A stretch of 64,000 bases of DNA from Streptomyces hokutonensis. GTDB lineage: Bacteria > Actinomycetota > Actinomycetes > Streptomycetales > Streptomycetaceae. The stretch covers positions 158,836 through 222,835 of the forward strand of contig NZ_BARG01000053.1 in NCBI RefSeq assembly GCF_000376565.1. Direction: 5' to 3'. A program made the translations under genes and the position numbers. Below the pieces are notes generated by a model, which was not told where the DNA came from, searched no databases, and saw nothing but the letters and a program-made list of their open reading frames with translations. Positions 11,301-18,579 of the stretch are shown one piece after another. Within the stretch, counting starts at the first letter, position 1; the number at the start of each line of letters is the position of its first letter.

Positions 11301-14056
11301 CCGACCCGTCCCTGCGCCGCTTCGACGCGGGCCAGGACCACCGCACCCTGACCGCCACCGACCCCGACGGCCGCAACTGGGTCTACGACCTGCACGAACC
11401 GGACGGCGACGGCAACGGGTTCTTCACGGCGGTCCTCGGTGTCGCGGAGCGCGGCGGCCCGACGGCGGTGTCGGAGGCCCGCCGTGCCGGACTGGCCGGC
11501 CGCGTGGCCCGGAGCGTCGACATGCCCCCGGACGTGACGCTCGACCCACAAGCGGTGTTCCGTACGGCCGAACTGACCAGCAGGCTCGGCGAGCACCTCC
11601 GGCGCGACCCCGCCCTGTCCGGCACCGTCGAGGAGAACGGCGGCCGGCTGCCCGACACCCTGCTCACCGCACTCACCCCCGCCCAGCGGCAGAGTCTCGT
11701 ACGGCTGCATGTGCAGCGGGCCCGCCGTTGGGACGACGCGACGGGGGACCTCGCGGCGGACCTGACGGCGCGTTCCCTCGGGGTGGACATCACGGTCGTG
11801 GGGGAGGACGGCAGTTACCGGTTCTTCCCGGGCTCCGCCGATCCGACGGCGGGCCCGCTCCGGCAGGTGACCGTCTACCGGCGCGGTGACAGCTATCTGT
11901 CGGCCCGTCCGCGGACCTCAACACCGGTACCGGCGCCGCCTGTTCGGGGCACGGAACCGCCCGGGGACAAGGACACCAAGGACACCAAGGACACCGAAAC
12001 CCCGAAGGGCAAGAGCGACCAGGACACGAAGGGCAAGGAGACCGAGGGCAAGGAGACGCAGCCCAAGGACAAGCCCGACTCGGACGCACAGGGCAAGTCC
12101 GTCGGCGACCAACAGCCGGCGCCCGCCCGGACCGTCCTCGTGGACGGACGCCGGATGACCCTCCAGAATGTGCGTCCCGACGGCAACTGCCTGTTCACCG
12201 CCCTCATCGCCGGCATCGGCGCCCAGCACCCCGGCCACACCGTGCGGGGCAGAGCCGTACGCACGATGACGGTCGCCGACCTGCGCGACGACACCGCCGA
12301 CTGGTACGGGACGTCCGCCGCCGCCCACCAGCACGCCACGCGGGACCCGTTGGACACGATCGTCCACGACAGGTACCCGGACCTGCGTAGCCTCCAACCC
12401 CTGCTCGCGCTGCTGAGCCCGCGGCGGCCCATCCCGCTGACCGTCGCGCAACAGGCGGGAATCCAGGCCCAGTTGAAGACCGAGGGGCTGGAGAACGCCA
12501 CAGGGCCGGTGGCGAACGCCCGACGGCGCGCGCTGACCGACCAGGCGCACGGGAACAACGTGCGCCAACTGGTCCTGAGTACCCTCCACGGCCCCACCAC
12601 GGCGAGGTCGCGGGCGCTGTGGCAGGAGATCCGCAGCCACCTGCCGACCGCCGTGCCCGCCACCCCGGCGCTGACCGTCACCCTGGGGGAGCGTGGGCTG
12701 GTCGACCGCGCGATCCGCTCGCCCGAACTGTGGCACACACCCTTCTACGACGACGTACCCCTGCTGCTCACCCAGTCGCTGGGCATCGATCTCGTCGTCG
12801 TCCAGCCAGACGGCCACGGCGGATCCAGGCTGCACCGCCTTTCCGAGAACGCCAACGGGCCCACCGTGTACGTCGCCTACAACGGCATCGACCACTACGA
12901 GACCTTGCTGCCGACGGCGCCGCGGCCCGGTCCGAGCGGTGACCTCACGGCCGGTTTCGGCGACCCCGTGCTGCCGAAGCGGGTGAAGGACGAGGAGCGC
13001 GACGACGAGGGCGACGTACGGGCGAACCCGCTGTGGATCCCCCTCGAAGAGGTGGACCCCGATCTGTTGATCACCGGCAACCACGACGCGGTGTGGCTGT
13101 ACACGGTGACCGACGACGGGCGGGTGCTGCTCGGCAGCGAGGCCCCTTCGAAGGTGATGGCGCAGGACCGGTTCGACGCGCTGCTCGCCGGTGTCCGCAC
13201 CCGGCGCCCCGAGGTGACGGCGGAGTCGCTGCGGGCGGAGATCGACGGCCTCGGACACACCGGCATCGCCGCCATGTTCGAGGAGGGTGGTCGTACGCGG
13301 CCCGGCGCGAGCCGGGTGTCGGGCGAGTTCCGCTGGAGCGAGAGCCTGCGGACCTGGACCGTGAACGACAAGTCCGGCCGCTACATGAGCAAGTCGGTAC
13401 GGCCGGACATCGACCCCGCGGTCGCGGCGGGCTGGCTGGACAACGTGGCCGGACTCTTTACCGACCGTCTCGGTGTCCAAGTCGCCCCGGACCAGGTGAA
13501 GTCGAGCGCCACGAAGGCTCCCGAGCCGAAGCCGGGAGACACCGAAGTCCGTTCCGCTTCCTTGCCTTTGACGCTCCGTCAGCCCGCGGACGGAGGTGAC
13601 TGGTTGCCGGGCGCGCTGGTCGATGCCTTGAGGCAGGAGGGGGCCGACCCGTTCGGCCGGCCGGGACTCGGCGGTCTGCTCGGAGGACCGGATCCGTCCG
13701 ACGCGCTGCACCGTTGGACCGAGTTCCGGCTCGCGGCCCCGGACGCCGCAACGCGCGTGCCCCGCCTGGCCGCCGCCGACTGGGCGGGCTCGGCGCACAC
13801 GACGGCGTCGCTCGACGACCTCGCGGCGGTGGGTGTGACCCCGACACCCGACCAGGCCGCGTTCGCGGCACTGACCGGCGCGCTCCCGCTCGGCGACCTC
13901 ACCCTGACCCTCGCCCAGCGCTACCGGCTGCTGCGCCGCTGGGGGGACCACGACGGGCTCCTCGCCGAGATCGCGGCGGGCACGGCGGCCCGTGACCTGG
14001 GAATCGTCCTGACACTGGTCAGCGACGACGGGACGGTACGCCGCTTCGAGCCGTGA
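2327..14056 (+). CDS. Giant WXG-linked polymorphic-toxin-like protein with three OTU-like modules
   Basis: About 3,909 residues. The GTG at 2327 is preferred because it directly follows the stop of the WXG-like gene; the open frame extends further 5' but overlaps that gene. Residues 1-230 are helical with two hydrophobic segments (about 107-128 and 204-221), as in CpnT-like toxin N-termini. A Pro/Thr/Val-rich linker covers roughly 250-600. A long, beta-rich body of unknown function fills most of 1000-2800. Lys/Asp/Glu-rich linkers lie near 2932-2967 and 3214-3258. The module after the second linker has the OTU cysteine-protease signature: D3285-G-N-C3288-L-F and a distal D-H3523-Y. The preceding module has Gly3031 in place of the Cys and Ser3189 in place of the His. 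A third copy at the C-terminus lacks the Cys and stops before the His strand. It is probably an exported effector that cleaves ubiquitin-like or other peptide bonds; the substrate is unknown. Confidence 0.82.
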   Translation: MAIVVSPKLNWLFFILIGEKFLEANEDHAYDTSRSFDQLHQHVGALKARAQQAVLTVGEGLPKGTADQFIGAINQVLPYLDKFEADLDNVTKNQVNIAMQIREAKWNIIAELIRLFIELAILAVMSFFTGGASAGEAAVARARSRVFILEVLLELSRRTHLLPSFLEAAEEAFMTLAVRLAMMVGAPKGQRPKSIDWGDIGLSAAFGAVAGFLAPILTKTMKNLTNNVKNIGDLGKKFDDINVGGAKPPKLNDTDLNLTNKPKPGPTPGPGTHVPKTPPTVTPHVTPTPHGDESLSAKVLDQSGEFVADGASETLAESLVMGAFFGDFTPSWQTFVGSGLSERFEAGAEHAVTNSADWLKNLGNPPAISTSVSDIGTGDAGTGGGQNPGSGKNGGIKSGAGSGPHTPVDADPESGQGTDTDTGIHIDTDADTSTKASTPVVPPVVGTSVQPLPPAVPTISGGSVTSVPPVVTHGGNGNDHRTEVPPQTHDLNTAEVEPVGTTRVDPPPTLHQDPVVAPPATGLPPPVVTSTPVTPTVGTTVPPAVTHNGVPEQGSSSNDTGTGKGKAVAPPATDATDPEPGTVIHPAPVVGAAHDAHADAVRSLQHAVDTAERLRVRVETGEGASHDGTAWHNADDRVRQARADLVRTETRLGELGEVPQSHADAALDLGSDSSAPSSAIVPVVDRSDAQRHWIASQLTEDDLPHDFSAGGLPAGDVDVDVAALSSTGAALTVEQQTQAALGSGRLSLLESGLTPLQQAKALMLQPGPWSGHLDTAAATATRRLWDDAFSDFALSSPGPTPDTARQWWDTATALVLPLELHPVLADSRHAVESYRGAVRQVADVLAAGGTRAEATALADRLRKGLGLPQRLRGGAPKPEESADVPQPVVTVSGGTPLVATTSTTTDSTTDATTAVTEAPVDKVVKSADDKSTSVPPRDSDEPPEKPRRQRPPRKGAPPNRRTPPLEPIDEDAEAEFTAPPVKKPATPGPTWVVHDLDSRRPPRVDLDLPPAPYSGGGPASFTDGAKLPVYMGGIGELLRGLPRNLLRRSYTLGQGDRVLRGADRVVEQLDLNLRQPPGVRPRPARPGGNRAGDGLLDDVRHALVHNPSGFFGDGQQFNYRTVDGKSRVLTVTARPYGQWERFTFGYANPVKIDTMQRNTALTGRVAVNSTSTSLAPTAPLGPVKTLFAPWGRVFAQFSWTKRVEYNMQNLVVNQNETRTTDGSHAHLDDVWYEFKVTDPAGRPVDRTGKAIGPRSGTRAQVAFGFAVRDGLFVRIADSLTHPKPPADRLPPRMRLDRGSNYRMMNTESFGPVTHIRDWALQQIDTDTDSMAGKQINSFFSTDGFHRMSRVMAAGTVTSPPLFKDDAGREPLGVFSVRVEPGEAVLISETTAAELRDISQTTVRNERTTGRSSGVDVGGALGPAFQLLGIDRGTFDLRLLAGLNFRYGSSRNRASVTGGTGAVKSAGQAKGDPTGLYLVQKTVTVTAPPDTKAPLPNRRRDEASSTPGKLRKNPPRTWSEAPRTQTFQTWAVERLTRTEARRLAGEASPAPGTPPRVPPYLTQDAPPTLGMSRVEEFTFADGSYVRDIDGEDRTFLDHFSDQVLEEVARAYPDLVAPLSELDPANPRWRGADHFQMVVSNTLEVLNTLAFHSMAGNLETMMTSGLRISLVDSRRATRAQRYVWIDAALNDRRFEGTQKDLRLRFSAPGSENLGGRQNSARGAHVGAEGLLSLRDAATDEAGGPLHAGTGSLGVRWGGRSDAESGYGAAATHEAMSIGTKGTHLYSYEVTLTARRGGFRRFRGLLRGVLFLNLLGTRPFVFSEREKNLIGPAGSGPDIKRPSVGRVLLGVPVEHTPARDMSRPHHPLHGVPLATTGQAARDLALARRGLFERAGRRGREEYRRHPYLTLAVVADPALGRAAEDVLRESSGNSWMLTHQGAPVHDAALRVFQSQFLTANFDQSSAPTGWRASGLWAKAPYLDRSSVLAHRSRLRPGSLTAVTGAIPIEAETTIGGATQASGRHTSTSTLFFGGQLVYLHSHDTGTGTTGNYGLVASPYRLDTSRFRAVSRTALAEINRKDQGRQVLVTADVDHEIAATSTLVGQRATGIRRLPRWLAGASGRRVLINDGWVGHLPEKSAYRMGLLRDRWGDVPLYTRRRWSPQPWLLDNPFGSFPLTALDTATVLDDFDRQLRPLGLTGSDRDTVHRLMSERVVRALGKEMTGGSSSVPARVGRWGSSTANLWVGSRKVRARAELIPVKVPVGRPAPDGSGFGGLGHSVEFEEHRSAAETTQEGRGRASGASVGTTVSQGAHTGNDTVRMAGPTYAEVGSTQQTAAQNRSEGSVRIATATTTQAHAEYVTRYRMRLTLEVTDTREPKTGTGAPAWVKRAAHRTWRGVSGRRLLSIRSEGDVGELVEHYPLSLMRPDPADPAAERDDPLAPPALDAPGPSRRVAPPATTGPGGWLDTLHPDDSMKPFTMPPDGFKVRRIVGVDQLHTANSLVLASAYDTSFPLTGAVDDDLIARAQDTPLTRAGTGPAQNLEDGTGNNALSAFYDRTLEPGGYEVAGLSERGFFGGADADLRLYSRPQFRQARLLAVTDGMKHEAPKRHVQGGGASAGRVGQAESALGGGPATSTAATGTNQMGASGPGDVATESDTLASGGDRLASVNVKPNTTRTFLFAIPTTWLSVAAVHHHVKDSAPVRAMRSPFGNPQRAPQARETDTTVLAWVREDVARELGLIEDDGFPPVAARAWDAVTRADKEWTAADKKYWELRREEGPRRETALTDAENLLSALTARDVETLPQVIAARGELARLEQENEGAEPAHDGWAELYDAERDAAHDRVIALLRAADAEVTAARAARDTARDQLNAFTAKLGERRAFAEALADEYARVREAADRLTRWHQLAATPAGRAQLGTTPEPDEVVFRAPAAPATEKKADDKDAEKKDAEKKDAGKKTTDKDGDKKGGGEQDDAAGNADLRPAFSRPPWETAGTPDPSLRRFDAGQDHRTLTATDPDGRNWVYDLHEPDGDGNGFFTAVLGVAERGGPTAVSEARRAGLAGRVARSVDMPPDVTLDPQAVFRTAELTSRLGEHLRRDPALSGTVEENGGRLPDTLLTALTPAQRQSLVRLHVQRARRWDDATGDLAADLTARSLGVDITVVGEDGSYRFFPGSADPTAGPLRQVTVYRRGDSYLSARPRTSTPVPAPPVRGTEPPGDKDTKDTKDTETPKGKSDQDTKGKETEGKETQPKDKPDSDAQGKSVGDQQPAPARTVLVDGRRMTLQNVRPDGNCLFTALIAGIGAQHPGHTVRGRAVRTMTVADLRDDTADWYGTSAAAHQHATRDPLDTIVHDRYPDLRSLQPLLALLSPRRPIPLTVAQQAGIQAQLKTEGLENATGPVANARRRALTDQAHGNNVRQLVLSTLHGPTTARSRALWQEIRSHLPTAVPATPALTVTLGERGLVDRAIRSPELWHTPFYDDVPLLLTQSLGIDLVVVQPDGHGGSRLHRLSENANGPTVYVAYNGIDHYETLLPTAPRPGPSGDLTAGFGDPVLPKRVKDEERDDEGDVRANPLWIPLEEVDPDLLITGNHDAVWLYTVTDDGRVLLGSEAPSKVMAQDRFDALLAGVRTRRPEVTAESLRAEIDGLGHTGIAAMFEEGGRTRPGASRVSGEFRWSESLRTWTVNDKSGRYMSKSVRPDIDPAVAAGWLDNVAGLFTDRLGVQVAPDQVKSSATKAPEPKPGDTEVRSASLPLTLRQPADGGDWLPGALVDALRQEGADPFGRPGLGGLLGGPDPSDALHRWTEFRLAAPDAATRVPRLAAADWAGSAHTTASLDDLAAVGVTPTPDQAAFAALTGALPLGDLTLTLAQRYRLLRRWGDHDGLLAEIAAGTAARDLGIVLTLVSDDGTVRRFEP

Positions 14057-14222
14057 GGGCCGCCGCCGTCCCGAGGCGGAGGTCATCGCGGGCTTGCCGG
14101 GTCTCGGCGTGGTGACCGGTGTCCGCCTGCTCCCCGAAATGGGCGATGGCCGCACCGAGTTGGGGAGGACCACCAGGACCGTTCGGCGGCGGCGCCGCGT
14201 GGTTCACGGGCACCCGGTGGGG

Positions 14223-15335
14223 TCAGTTCCTCAGCGAGGCAAGTGCCGCCGCCACCCGTGCGCACGCCTCCGGCGGGGTCGAGGCGTGCGGGGAGAACCG
14301 GAGCGAGTCGGCGCGGACGGTCGGGGTGACGCCCTCGCCGTGCAGTGCCTTCGCGACGACGGACGGATCGTGCCCCGGCAGCGCGAAGGAGAGGACGCCC
14401 GCCCGCCGCGCCGGGTCGGCGGGGGAGAGGACGTGACCGCCGTGCTCCTCGACGACCTCCGTCAACTCGGCTACCCGCACGGCGATCGCGGCCTCGATCG
14501 CCGTGACCGTGTACCGCTCGACGAGCCCGAGAGCGGTAGCGAAGGCCGCGGCCGTCACCGGGCTGAGGTTGGTGATCGACCACCGTCGCGCGTCCACGGC
14601 GGGTGCGTGCTCGGCTCCGTCGAAGACACCGACGTCCTCGACCCCTGTCCAGCCGGTGAGCACCGGCTCCAGAGACTCCAGGGCACGATCGGACAGCGTC
14701 GCGAATCCGGTCGCCCATCCCGCGCGCAGCCACTTCTGGCCGCCCGCGACGACCACGTCGGCCGCGTCCCACGCCATCCGCGCCACCCCGAACGCCTGGA
14801 TGGCGTCCACGATCAGCAGCCGGTCCGGGCCGATCGCCTCGCGCAGAGCGGCGAGGTCGGCCCGGAAGCCGGTGCGGAAGTCGACGGCACTGACGGACAC
14901 TCCGACGACGTCGGAGGTCAGCGCGGCGCGGACCAGGTCGGGGGTGACTCCGGCGCCGGGTGCGGGATCGAGCCAGCGCGGCGTGGCCCGGCCGAGGTCG
15001 GCGCTGCGCCGCCACGGATAGTGGTTGGCCGGGAAGTCGGTGCGCGGTGCGAGGACCACGCCCGCACGGATGCCGAGAGCGGCGTGGAACAGCCCGGTGG
15101 ACGCGTTGGGGAGGAGCACCGTGTGGCGGCCGTCGGTACCGGCCAGGCGGGCGGCCGTGTCCCGTGCCACAGTTTCTGCCTCCATCAGGCCGTCCACGGT
15201 GGTGTGGTCGGCACGAGCAGACTCCTCCACGGCCCGGGCCGTCGCGGCCACGACGTCCCGCGACGGCGGACCGAACCGCGCGAAGTCGAGATATCCCGCG
15301 GGCGTGTCGAAGTGGTCGGCGTACGACGTGAGCAC
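14223..15335 (-). CDS. Class V aminotransferase-like PLP enzyme
   Basis: The 370-residue protein belongs to the fold of cysteine desulfurase and isopenicillin N epimerase. The PLP lysine is in VAGGQKWLRAG (about K201) and the pyridine-binding Asp in LLIVDAIQAFG (about D177). The GTG at 15335 is chosen because GGAAGGAC lies nine bases upstream; the longer frame to 15449 would add a His/Pro-rich leader unlike the family. It is the most distal gene on the minus strand behind the CoA transferase, lyase and dioxygenase genes and may share their transcript, although the 226-base gap before it could hold its own promoter. The reaction is unknown. Confidence 0.85.
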   Translation of the reverse strand: MLTSYADHFDTPAGYLDFARFGPPSRDVVAATARAVEESARADHTTVDGLMEAETVARDTAARLAGTDGRHTVLLPNASTGLFHAALGIRAGVVLAPRTDFPANHYPWRRSADLGRATPRWLDPAPGAGVTPDLVRAALTSDVVGVSVSAVDFRTGFRADLAALREAIGPDRLLIVDAIQAFGVARMAWDAADVVVAGGQKWLRAGWATGFATLSDRALESLEPVLTGWTGVEDVGVFDGAEHAPAVDARRWSITNLSPVTAAAFATALGLVERYTVTAIEAAIAVRVAELTEVVEEHGGHVLSPADPARRAGVLSFALPGHDPSVVAKALHGEGVTPTVRADSLRFSPHASTPPEACARVAAALASLRN

Positions 15336-15561
15336 GGGGCTCGTCCTTCCGGGAGGCTGCGGGTGCTGCGGGTGCTGCGGGGTGACGGCGGGTGCGTCCG
15401 GCGCGGCCGGCGTGTGCGCGTTCCCGCTTGCCCGCACCGTACGCGGCACGCCCCGCTCGGACCTGACCGGGGTGAACGATCACGTCTCCGCGTGACGCGC
15501 CCGGTGACCAGGCACCTCGGGGACGAGCGGCCGTCGTGCGGCCGTGTCCTCCGCCCGACGG

Positions 15562-16419
15562 TCAGCGGGGCTGGAGGACGAAGTCGTACTCGGCGTGCAG
15601 GTACGGGACGTCGAGCGTGCTGCCGTCGGGTGCGGTACCGGCCGGTCGTTCGGTGAACGGGACGATCAGCGCGTCCTTGGTGCCGAAGACGACGTCGGAG
15701 TCGAGATAGTCGCTGCCCGCCTGGAACAGATGGGTGATGAGTTTGCGGTGGCCCGGTTCGTCGATGAGGAAGTGGACGTGTGCGGGCCGGAAGTGGCTGA
15801 TGTCCGTGCGGCGCATGAGGTCGCCGACGGGGCCGTCCATGGGGATGGCGTAGCCGTGCGGCGCGATGGTGCGGATGCAGTAGGTGCCGTCCTGGCGGGT
15901 GCGGTACTTGGCCCGCAGGCGTGCCTCGTCGGTCTCGGGGATCTGGGCTTCGTAGGCGCCGTCCGTGTCGGCCTGCCACACGTCGAGTACGGCGTTTGCG
16001 AGCGGCTTGCCCTCGGTGTCGGTCACCTTGCCGGTGAAGAACAGCGGTGTGCCCGGGATGCCGTCCGACATGTCGAAGCCGTGGGGCGCGGTAGGCGAGC
16101 CGTCGATGTGGAAGGGACCGAGCACCGTGGCGGGGGTCGCCTCCGGCGTGAATTCGTTGTTCAACTGGACGACCAGCGTGCTCAGTCCGAGGACGTCGGA
16201 GGTGAGGATCAGTTCCTGTCGCTTGTCGTCACTTATCTTGCCGGCCGCGGTCAGCCACTGGATCGCGGCCATCCACTCGTCCTCGGTGAGCCGCACCTCA
16301 CGCGAGAAGGCGTGCAGATGACGGACCAGCGCGGTCATCAGCTCGCCCAGCCGCGGGGAGTGGGCGGTGGCCCACCGCTGGACGGCCAGCTCGGTGATGT
16401 TGTCCTCGTCGACGAACAC
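15562..16419 (-). CDS. Intradiol ring-cleavage dioxygenase (catechol/hydroxyquinol 1,2-dioxygenase type)
   Basis: The 285-residue protein has the family's normal length. The N-terminal helical dimerisation domain (about 1-100) is followed by VLGPFHIDGSP and the beta-sandwich catalytic domain. All four non-heme Fe(III) ligands of the family are visible: Tyr156 (GAYEAQ), Tyr190 (PHGYAIP), His214 and His216 (RPAHVHF). These enzymes insert both atoms of O2 between vicinal aromatic hydroxyls to give cis,cis-muconate-type products. The sequence looks closer to hydroxyquinol than to protocatechuate enzymes, but exact specificity cannot be set by eye. It lies 54 bases downstream of the citryl-CoA lyase-like gene, on the same strand. 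Confidence 0.9.
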   Translation of the reverse strand: MFVDEDNITELAVQRWATAHSPRLGELMTALVRHLHAFSREVRLTEDEWMAAIQWLTAAGKISDDKRQELILTSDVLGLSTLVVQLNNEFTPEATPATVLGPFHIDGSPTAPHGFDMSDGIPGTPLFFTGKVTDTEGKPLANAVLDVWQADTDGAYEAQIPETDEARLRAKYRTRQDGTYCIRTIAPHGYAIPMDGPVGDLMRRTDISHFRPAHVHFLIDEPGHRKLITHLFQAGSDYLDSDVVFGTKDALIVPFTERPAGTAPDGSTLDVPYLHAEYDFVLQPR

Positions 16420-16473
16420 GGTTGCGGCTCCTTGGTCTGCGTGCGGGTGGATGGTGGGACGGCGGGCGCGGGG

Positions 16474-17316
16474 TCAGTCCTTGAGCCGGTCCTTCGTGAG
16501 CGGGTCCGGGGTGTAGGGCTCCGGAGGTACCGGGGTGTTGTTGCGGTCGACGGACAGGAAGATGTCCTGGGCGACGGGGTGGCGCAGTTCCTCGGCGAGT
16601 TGGCCGATCAGTCCGGCGGTACGGGCCAACAGCGCGAAGCCGCGCAGGAGTTGGAGCGGGAGGCCGAGGTCCGCGAGGGCGGCGCCGCACACTCCTGCGC
16701 CGTTGAGGGGGAGCGTCCGGTGCAGCACCTTCGGGTGCACCCGGCCGATGGCGGCGAACAGGCTCAGGTGCGGGCCGAAGACGCCCTCCTCCTGAGCGAT
16801 CCGGACCAGCCTCGGCGTACGGGGGTCGCCCTCCTTGTGCACGTGGTGACCGAGGCCGGGGACGAACTCCCCGGCCTCGCGCCGCCGTTCGACCGTGCGC
16901 AGGGCGACCGCGTCCCAGCCGGCCTCGTCGGTGGGCAGGTCTCCGTCGAGGGAGGCCAGTACGTCGTGCAGGAAGCGGCCGGTGTCCTCGGTGACGCCGA
17001 GGAAGCGGGAGCCGCCGCCGAGGAGTCCGGCGGCGAGTGCGCCCTGGACCGAGTCCGGGGCGGAGAGGTAGGTCAGGCGGGTGACGATGGCCGTGGGGGT
17101 GAAGCCGTGGTCGGCCAGGGCCGCGAGCACGGCCTCGAAGACACGGGTCTCGCCGGGTGTCGGCCGTCGCTGGGTGGCGAGCCAGAACGCGAGTTCGCCG
17201 AAGCCGACCGAGCCCATGATGTCCTCGGCCAGGTCGTGCCCGAGCAGGGTGATGGTGTGCAGGTCGGAGGCGCCGAGGGCGGTGGGGTAGGCGGGGCGTG
17301 GTGTCGGCTCAGACAT
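16474..17316 (-). CDS. Citryl-CoA lyase / citrate synthase-like protein
   Basis: The 280-residue protein is shorter than citrate synthase (about 430) and matches the small citrate-synthase-fold proteins annotated as citryl-CoA lyases. Diagnostic stretches are GLGHHVHKEGDPRTPRL, which carries the active-site His region, and LPLNGAGVCGAALADLGLP. The ATG at 17316 has AGGAGGA eight bases upstream and overlaps the end of the CoA-transferase gene by 8 bases. With that CoA transferase it could activate and then cleave (or condense) a dicarboxylic acyl-CoA to an acetyl-CoA or similar unit and a keto acid. The substrate is inferred only from gene order. Confidence 0.82.
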   Translation of the reverse strand: MSEPTPRPAYPTALGASDLHTITLLGHDLAEDIMGSVGFGELAFWLATQRRPTPGETRVFEAVLAALADHGFTPTAIVTRLTYLSAPDSVQGALAAGLLGGGSRFLGVTEDTGRFLHDVLASLDGDLPTDEAGWDAVALRTVERRREAGEFVPGLGHHVHKEGDPRTPRLVRIAQEEGVFGPHLSLFAAIGRVHPKVLHRTLPLNGAGVCGAALADLGLPLQLLRGFALLARTAGLIGQLAEELRHPVAQDIFLSVDRNNTPVPPEPYTPDPLTKDRLKD

Positions 17317-18499
17317 GGCCGTCCTCCTCGGGTGCGGACAGCCAGGTACGCAACTCGGCGCCGTGTTCGTCGAGTTCGGGCGGCGGCAGACGGTAGGAGG
17401 CGGGGGTGGCGGAGAAGCGGATCGGGTGCCGGGTGGTGGGCACCGCGCGGTCGCCCTCGCCCACGGTGACGACCGGGTCGAGTCCGAAGCGGTCGGCCAT
17501 GGCGAAGCCGCCGTCGATGGTGTTGATCGGTCCGCTCGGCACACCGGCCTCCACCAGTGCCTCGAACCACTCGGTGGCCCCGCGCGTCTTCAGCCTCTCG
17601 GCCAGCAAGGGCCGCAGCAGGTTCCGGTGGGCGGTGCGGTCGGCGTTGCGCGCGAACCGCGGGTCGTCGGCCACCTCCGGTATGCCGAGGACCTCGCACA
17701 GCCTGCGGAACTGCCCGTCGTTGGCGGCCGTCACGATGAGGTCGTTGTCGGCGGTGGGCAGCGGTTCGTAGGGGAAGACGCTGGGGTGGGCGTTGCCCAT
17801 CCGGTAGGGCACGGTGCCGCCGGCGACGTAGGCCGAGCTGTGGTTGACCAGTCCGGTCAGGGCCGAGGACAGCAGGTTCACCTCGACGAGCTGGCCCGTC
17901 CCGGTGGCGTCCCGGTGGCGCAGTGCGGCGAGGATGCCGATCGTGGCGTGGTTGCCGGCCATCACGTCGAACACGGAGATCCCGGCCCGGTACGGCGGTC
18001 CGTCGGGGTCGCCGGTCAGGCTCATCAGCCCCGAGATGGCCTGCACCATGAGGTCGTAGCCGGGGACGTGCCGGCCCGCTCCGGCGCCGAAGCCGGTGAT
18101 CGACGTGTAGATCAGACCGGGGTTGTCCTGCCGGACCGAGTCGTAGTCCAGTCCGTACTTGCCCATGCCGCCGGGCTTGAGGTTCTCGATCAGGACGTCC
18201 GCCCGGCGGGCGAGGTTCCGGGCGACCGCGGCGTCCTTCTCGTCCCGCAGGTCGAGGGCGATCGAACGCTTCCCCCGGTTGATCCCGAGGTAGTAGGTCG
18301 AGACCTCGTCGCGTGTCGGGGGCATCCAGGCGCGGGTGTCGTCGCCGCCCGGTCCCTCGACCTTGACGACGTCGGCGCCCAGGTCGGCGAGCAGCATCGT
18401 GGCGTACGGCCCGGCAAGGATCCGTGAGAAGTCCGCGACCAGCACCCCGGAGAGCGGGCCCGTGGTGCCCGGTGGAGTGGGCTTGGCGCTCTGCGACAT
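17309..18499 (-). CDS. Family III CoA transferase (CaiB/BaiF type)
   Basis: The 396-residue protein has the family III signature order: PLSGVLVADFSRILAGPYATMLLADLGADVVKVE at the N-terminus, then DDTRAWMPP, YYLGINRGKRSIALDLRD, and LLIENLKPGGMGKYGLDYDSV in the middle. The family moves CoA between carboxylic acids through an aspartyl anhydride; the Asp lies in the GYDLMVQAISG segment. It is the first gene of the minus-strand catabolic set. Its start is 15 bases from an inverted repeat shared with two other promoters of this locus, so it is probably under control of the neighbouring IclR protein. Confidence 0.92.
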   Translation of the reverse strand: MSQSAKPTPPGTTGPLSGVLVADFSRILAGPYATMLLADLGADVVKVEGPGGDDTRAWMPPTRDEVSTYYLGINRGKRSIALDLRDEKDAAVARNLARRADVLIENLKPGGMGKYGLDYDSVRQDNPGLIYTSITGFGAGAGRHVPGYDLMVQAISGLMSLTGDPDGPPYRAGISVFDVMAGNHATIGILAALRHRDATGTGQLVEVNLLSSALTGLVNHSSAYVAGGTVPYRMGNAHPSVFPYEPLPTADNDLIVTAANDGQFRRLCEVLGIPEVADDPRFARNADRTAHRNLLRPLLAERLKTRGATEWFEALVEAGVPSGPINTIDGGFAMADRFGLDPVVTVGEGDRAVPTTRHPIRFSATPASYRLPPPELDEHGAELRTWLSAPEEDGHV

Positions 18500-18513
18500 G
18501 AACCTTGCCTCTC

Positions 18514-18539
18514 TGTCCGTACACCGGACAGTCGTCCGG
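18514..18539. promoter_or_regulatory. Probable IclR operator before the CoA-transferase operon
   Basis: TGTCCG-TACAC-CGGACA (18514-18530) is an inverted repeat with 6-base arms. An overlapping repeat, CCGGAC-AGTC-GTCCGG (18524-18539), uses the same right arm. The site lies 15-40 bases before the ATG at 18499. The same arms recur before the IclR gene and, in part, before the amidohydrolase gene. Confidence 0.72.
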
Positions 18540-18579
18540 GGAGTGATTCTCTGTCCCGGACGACGGAGGCGTCAAGACG

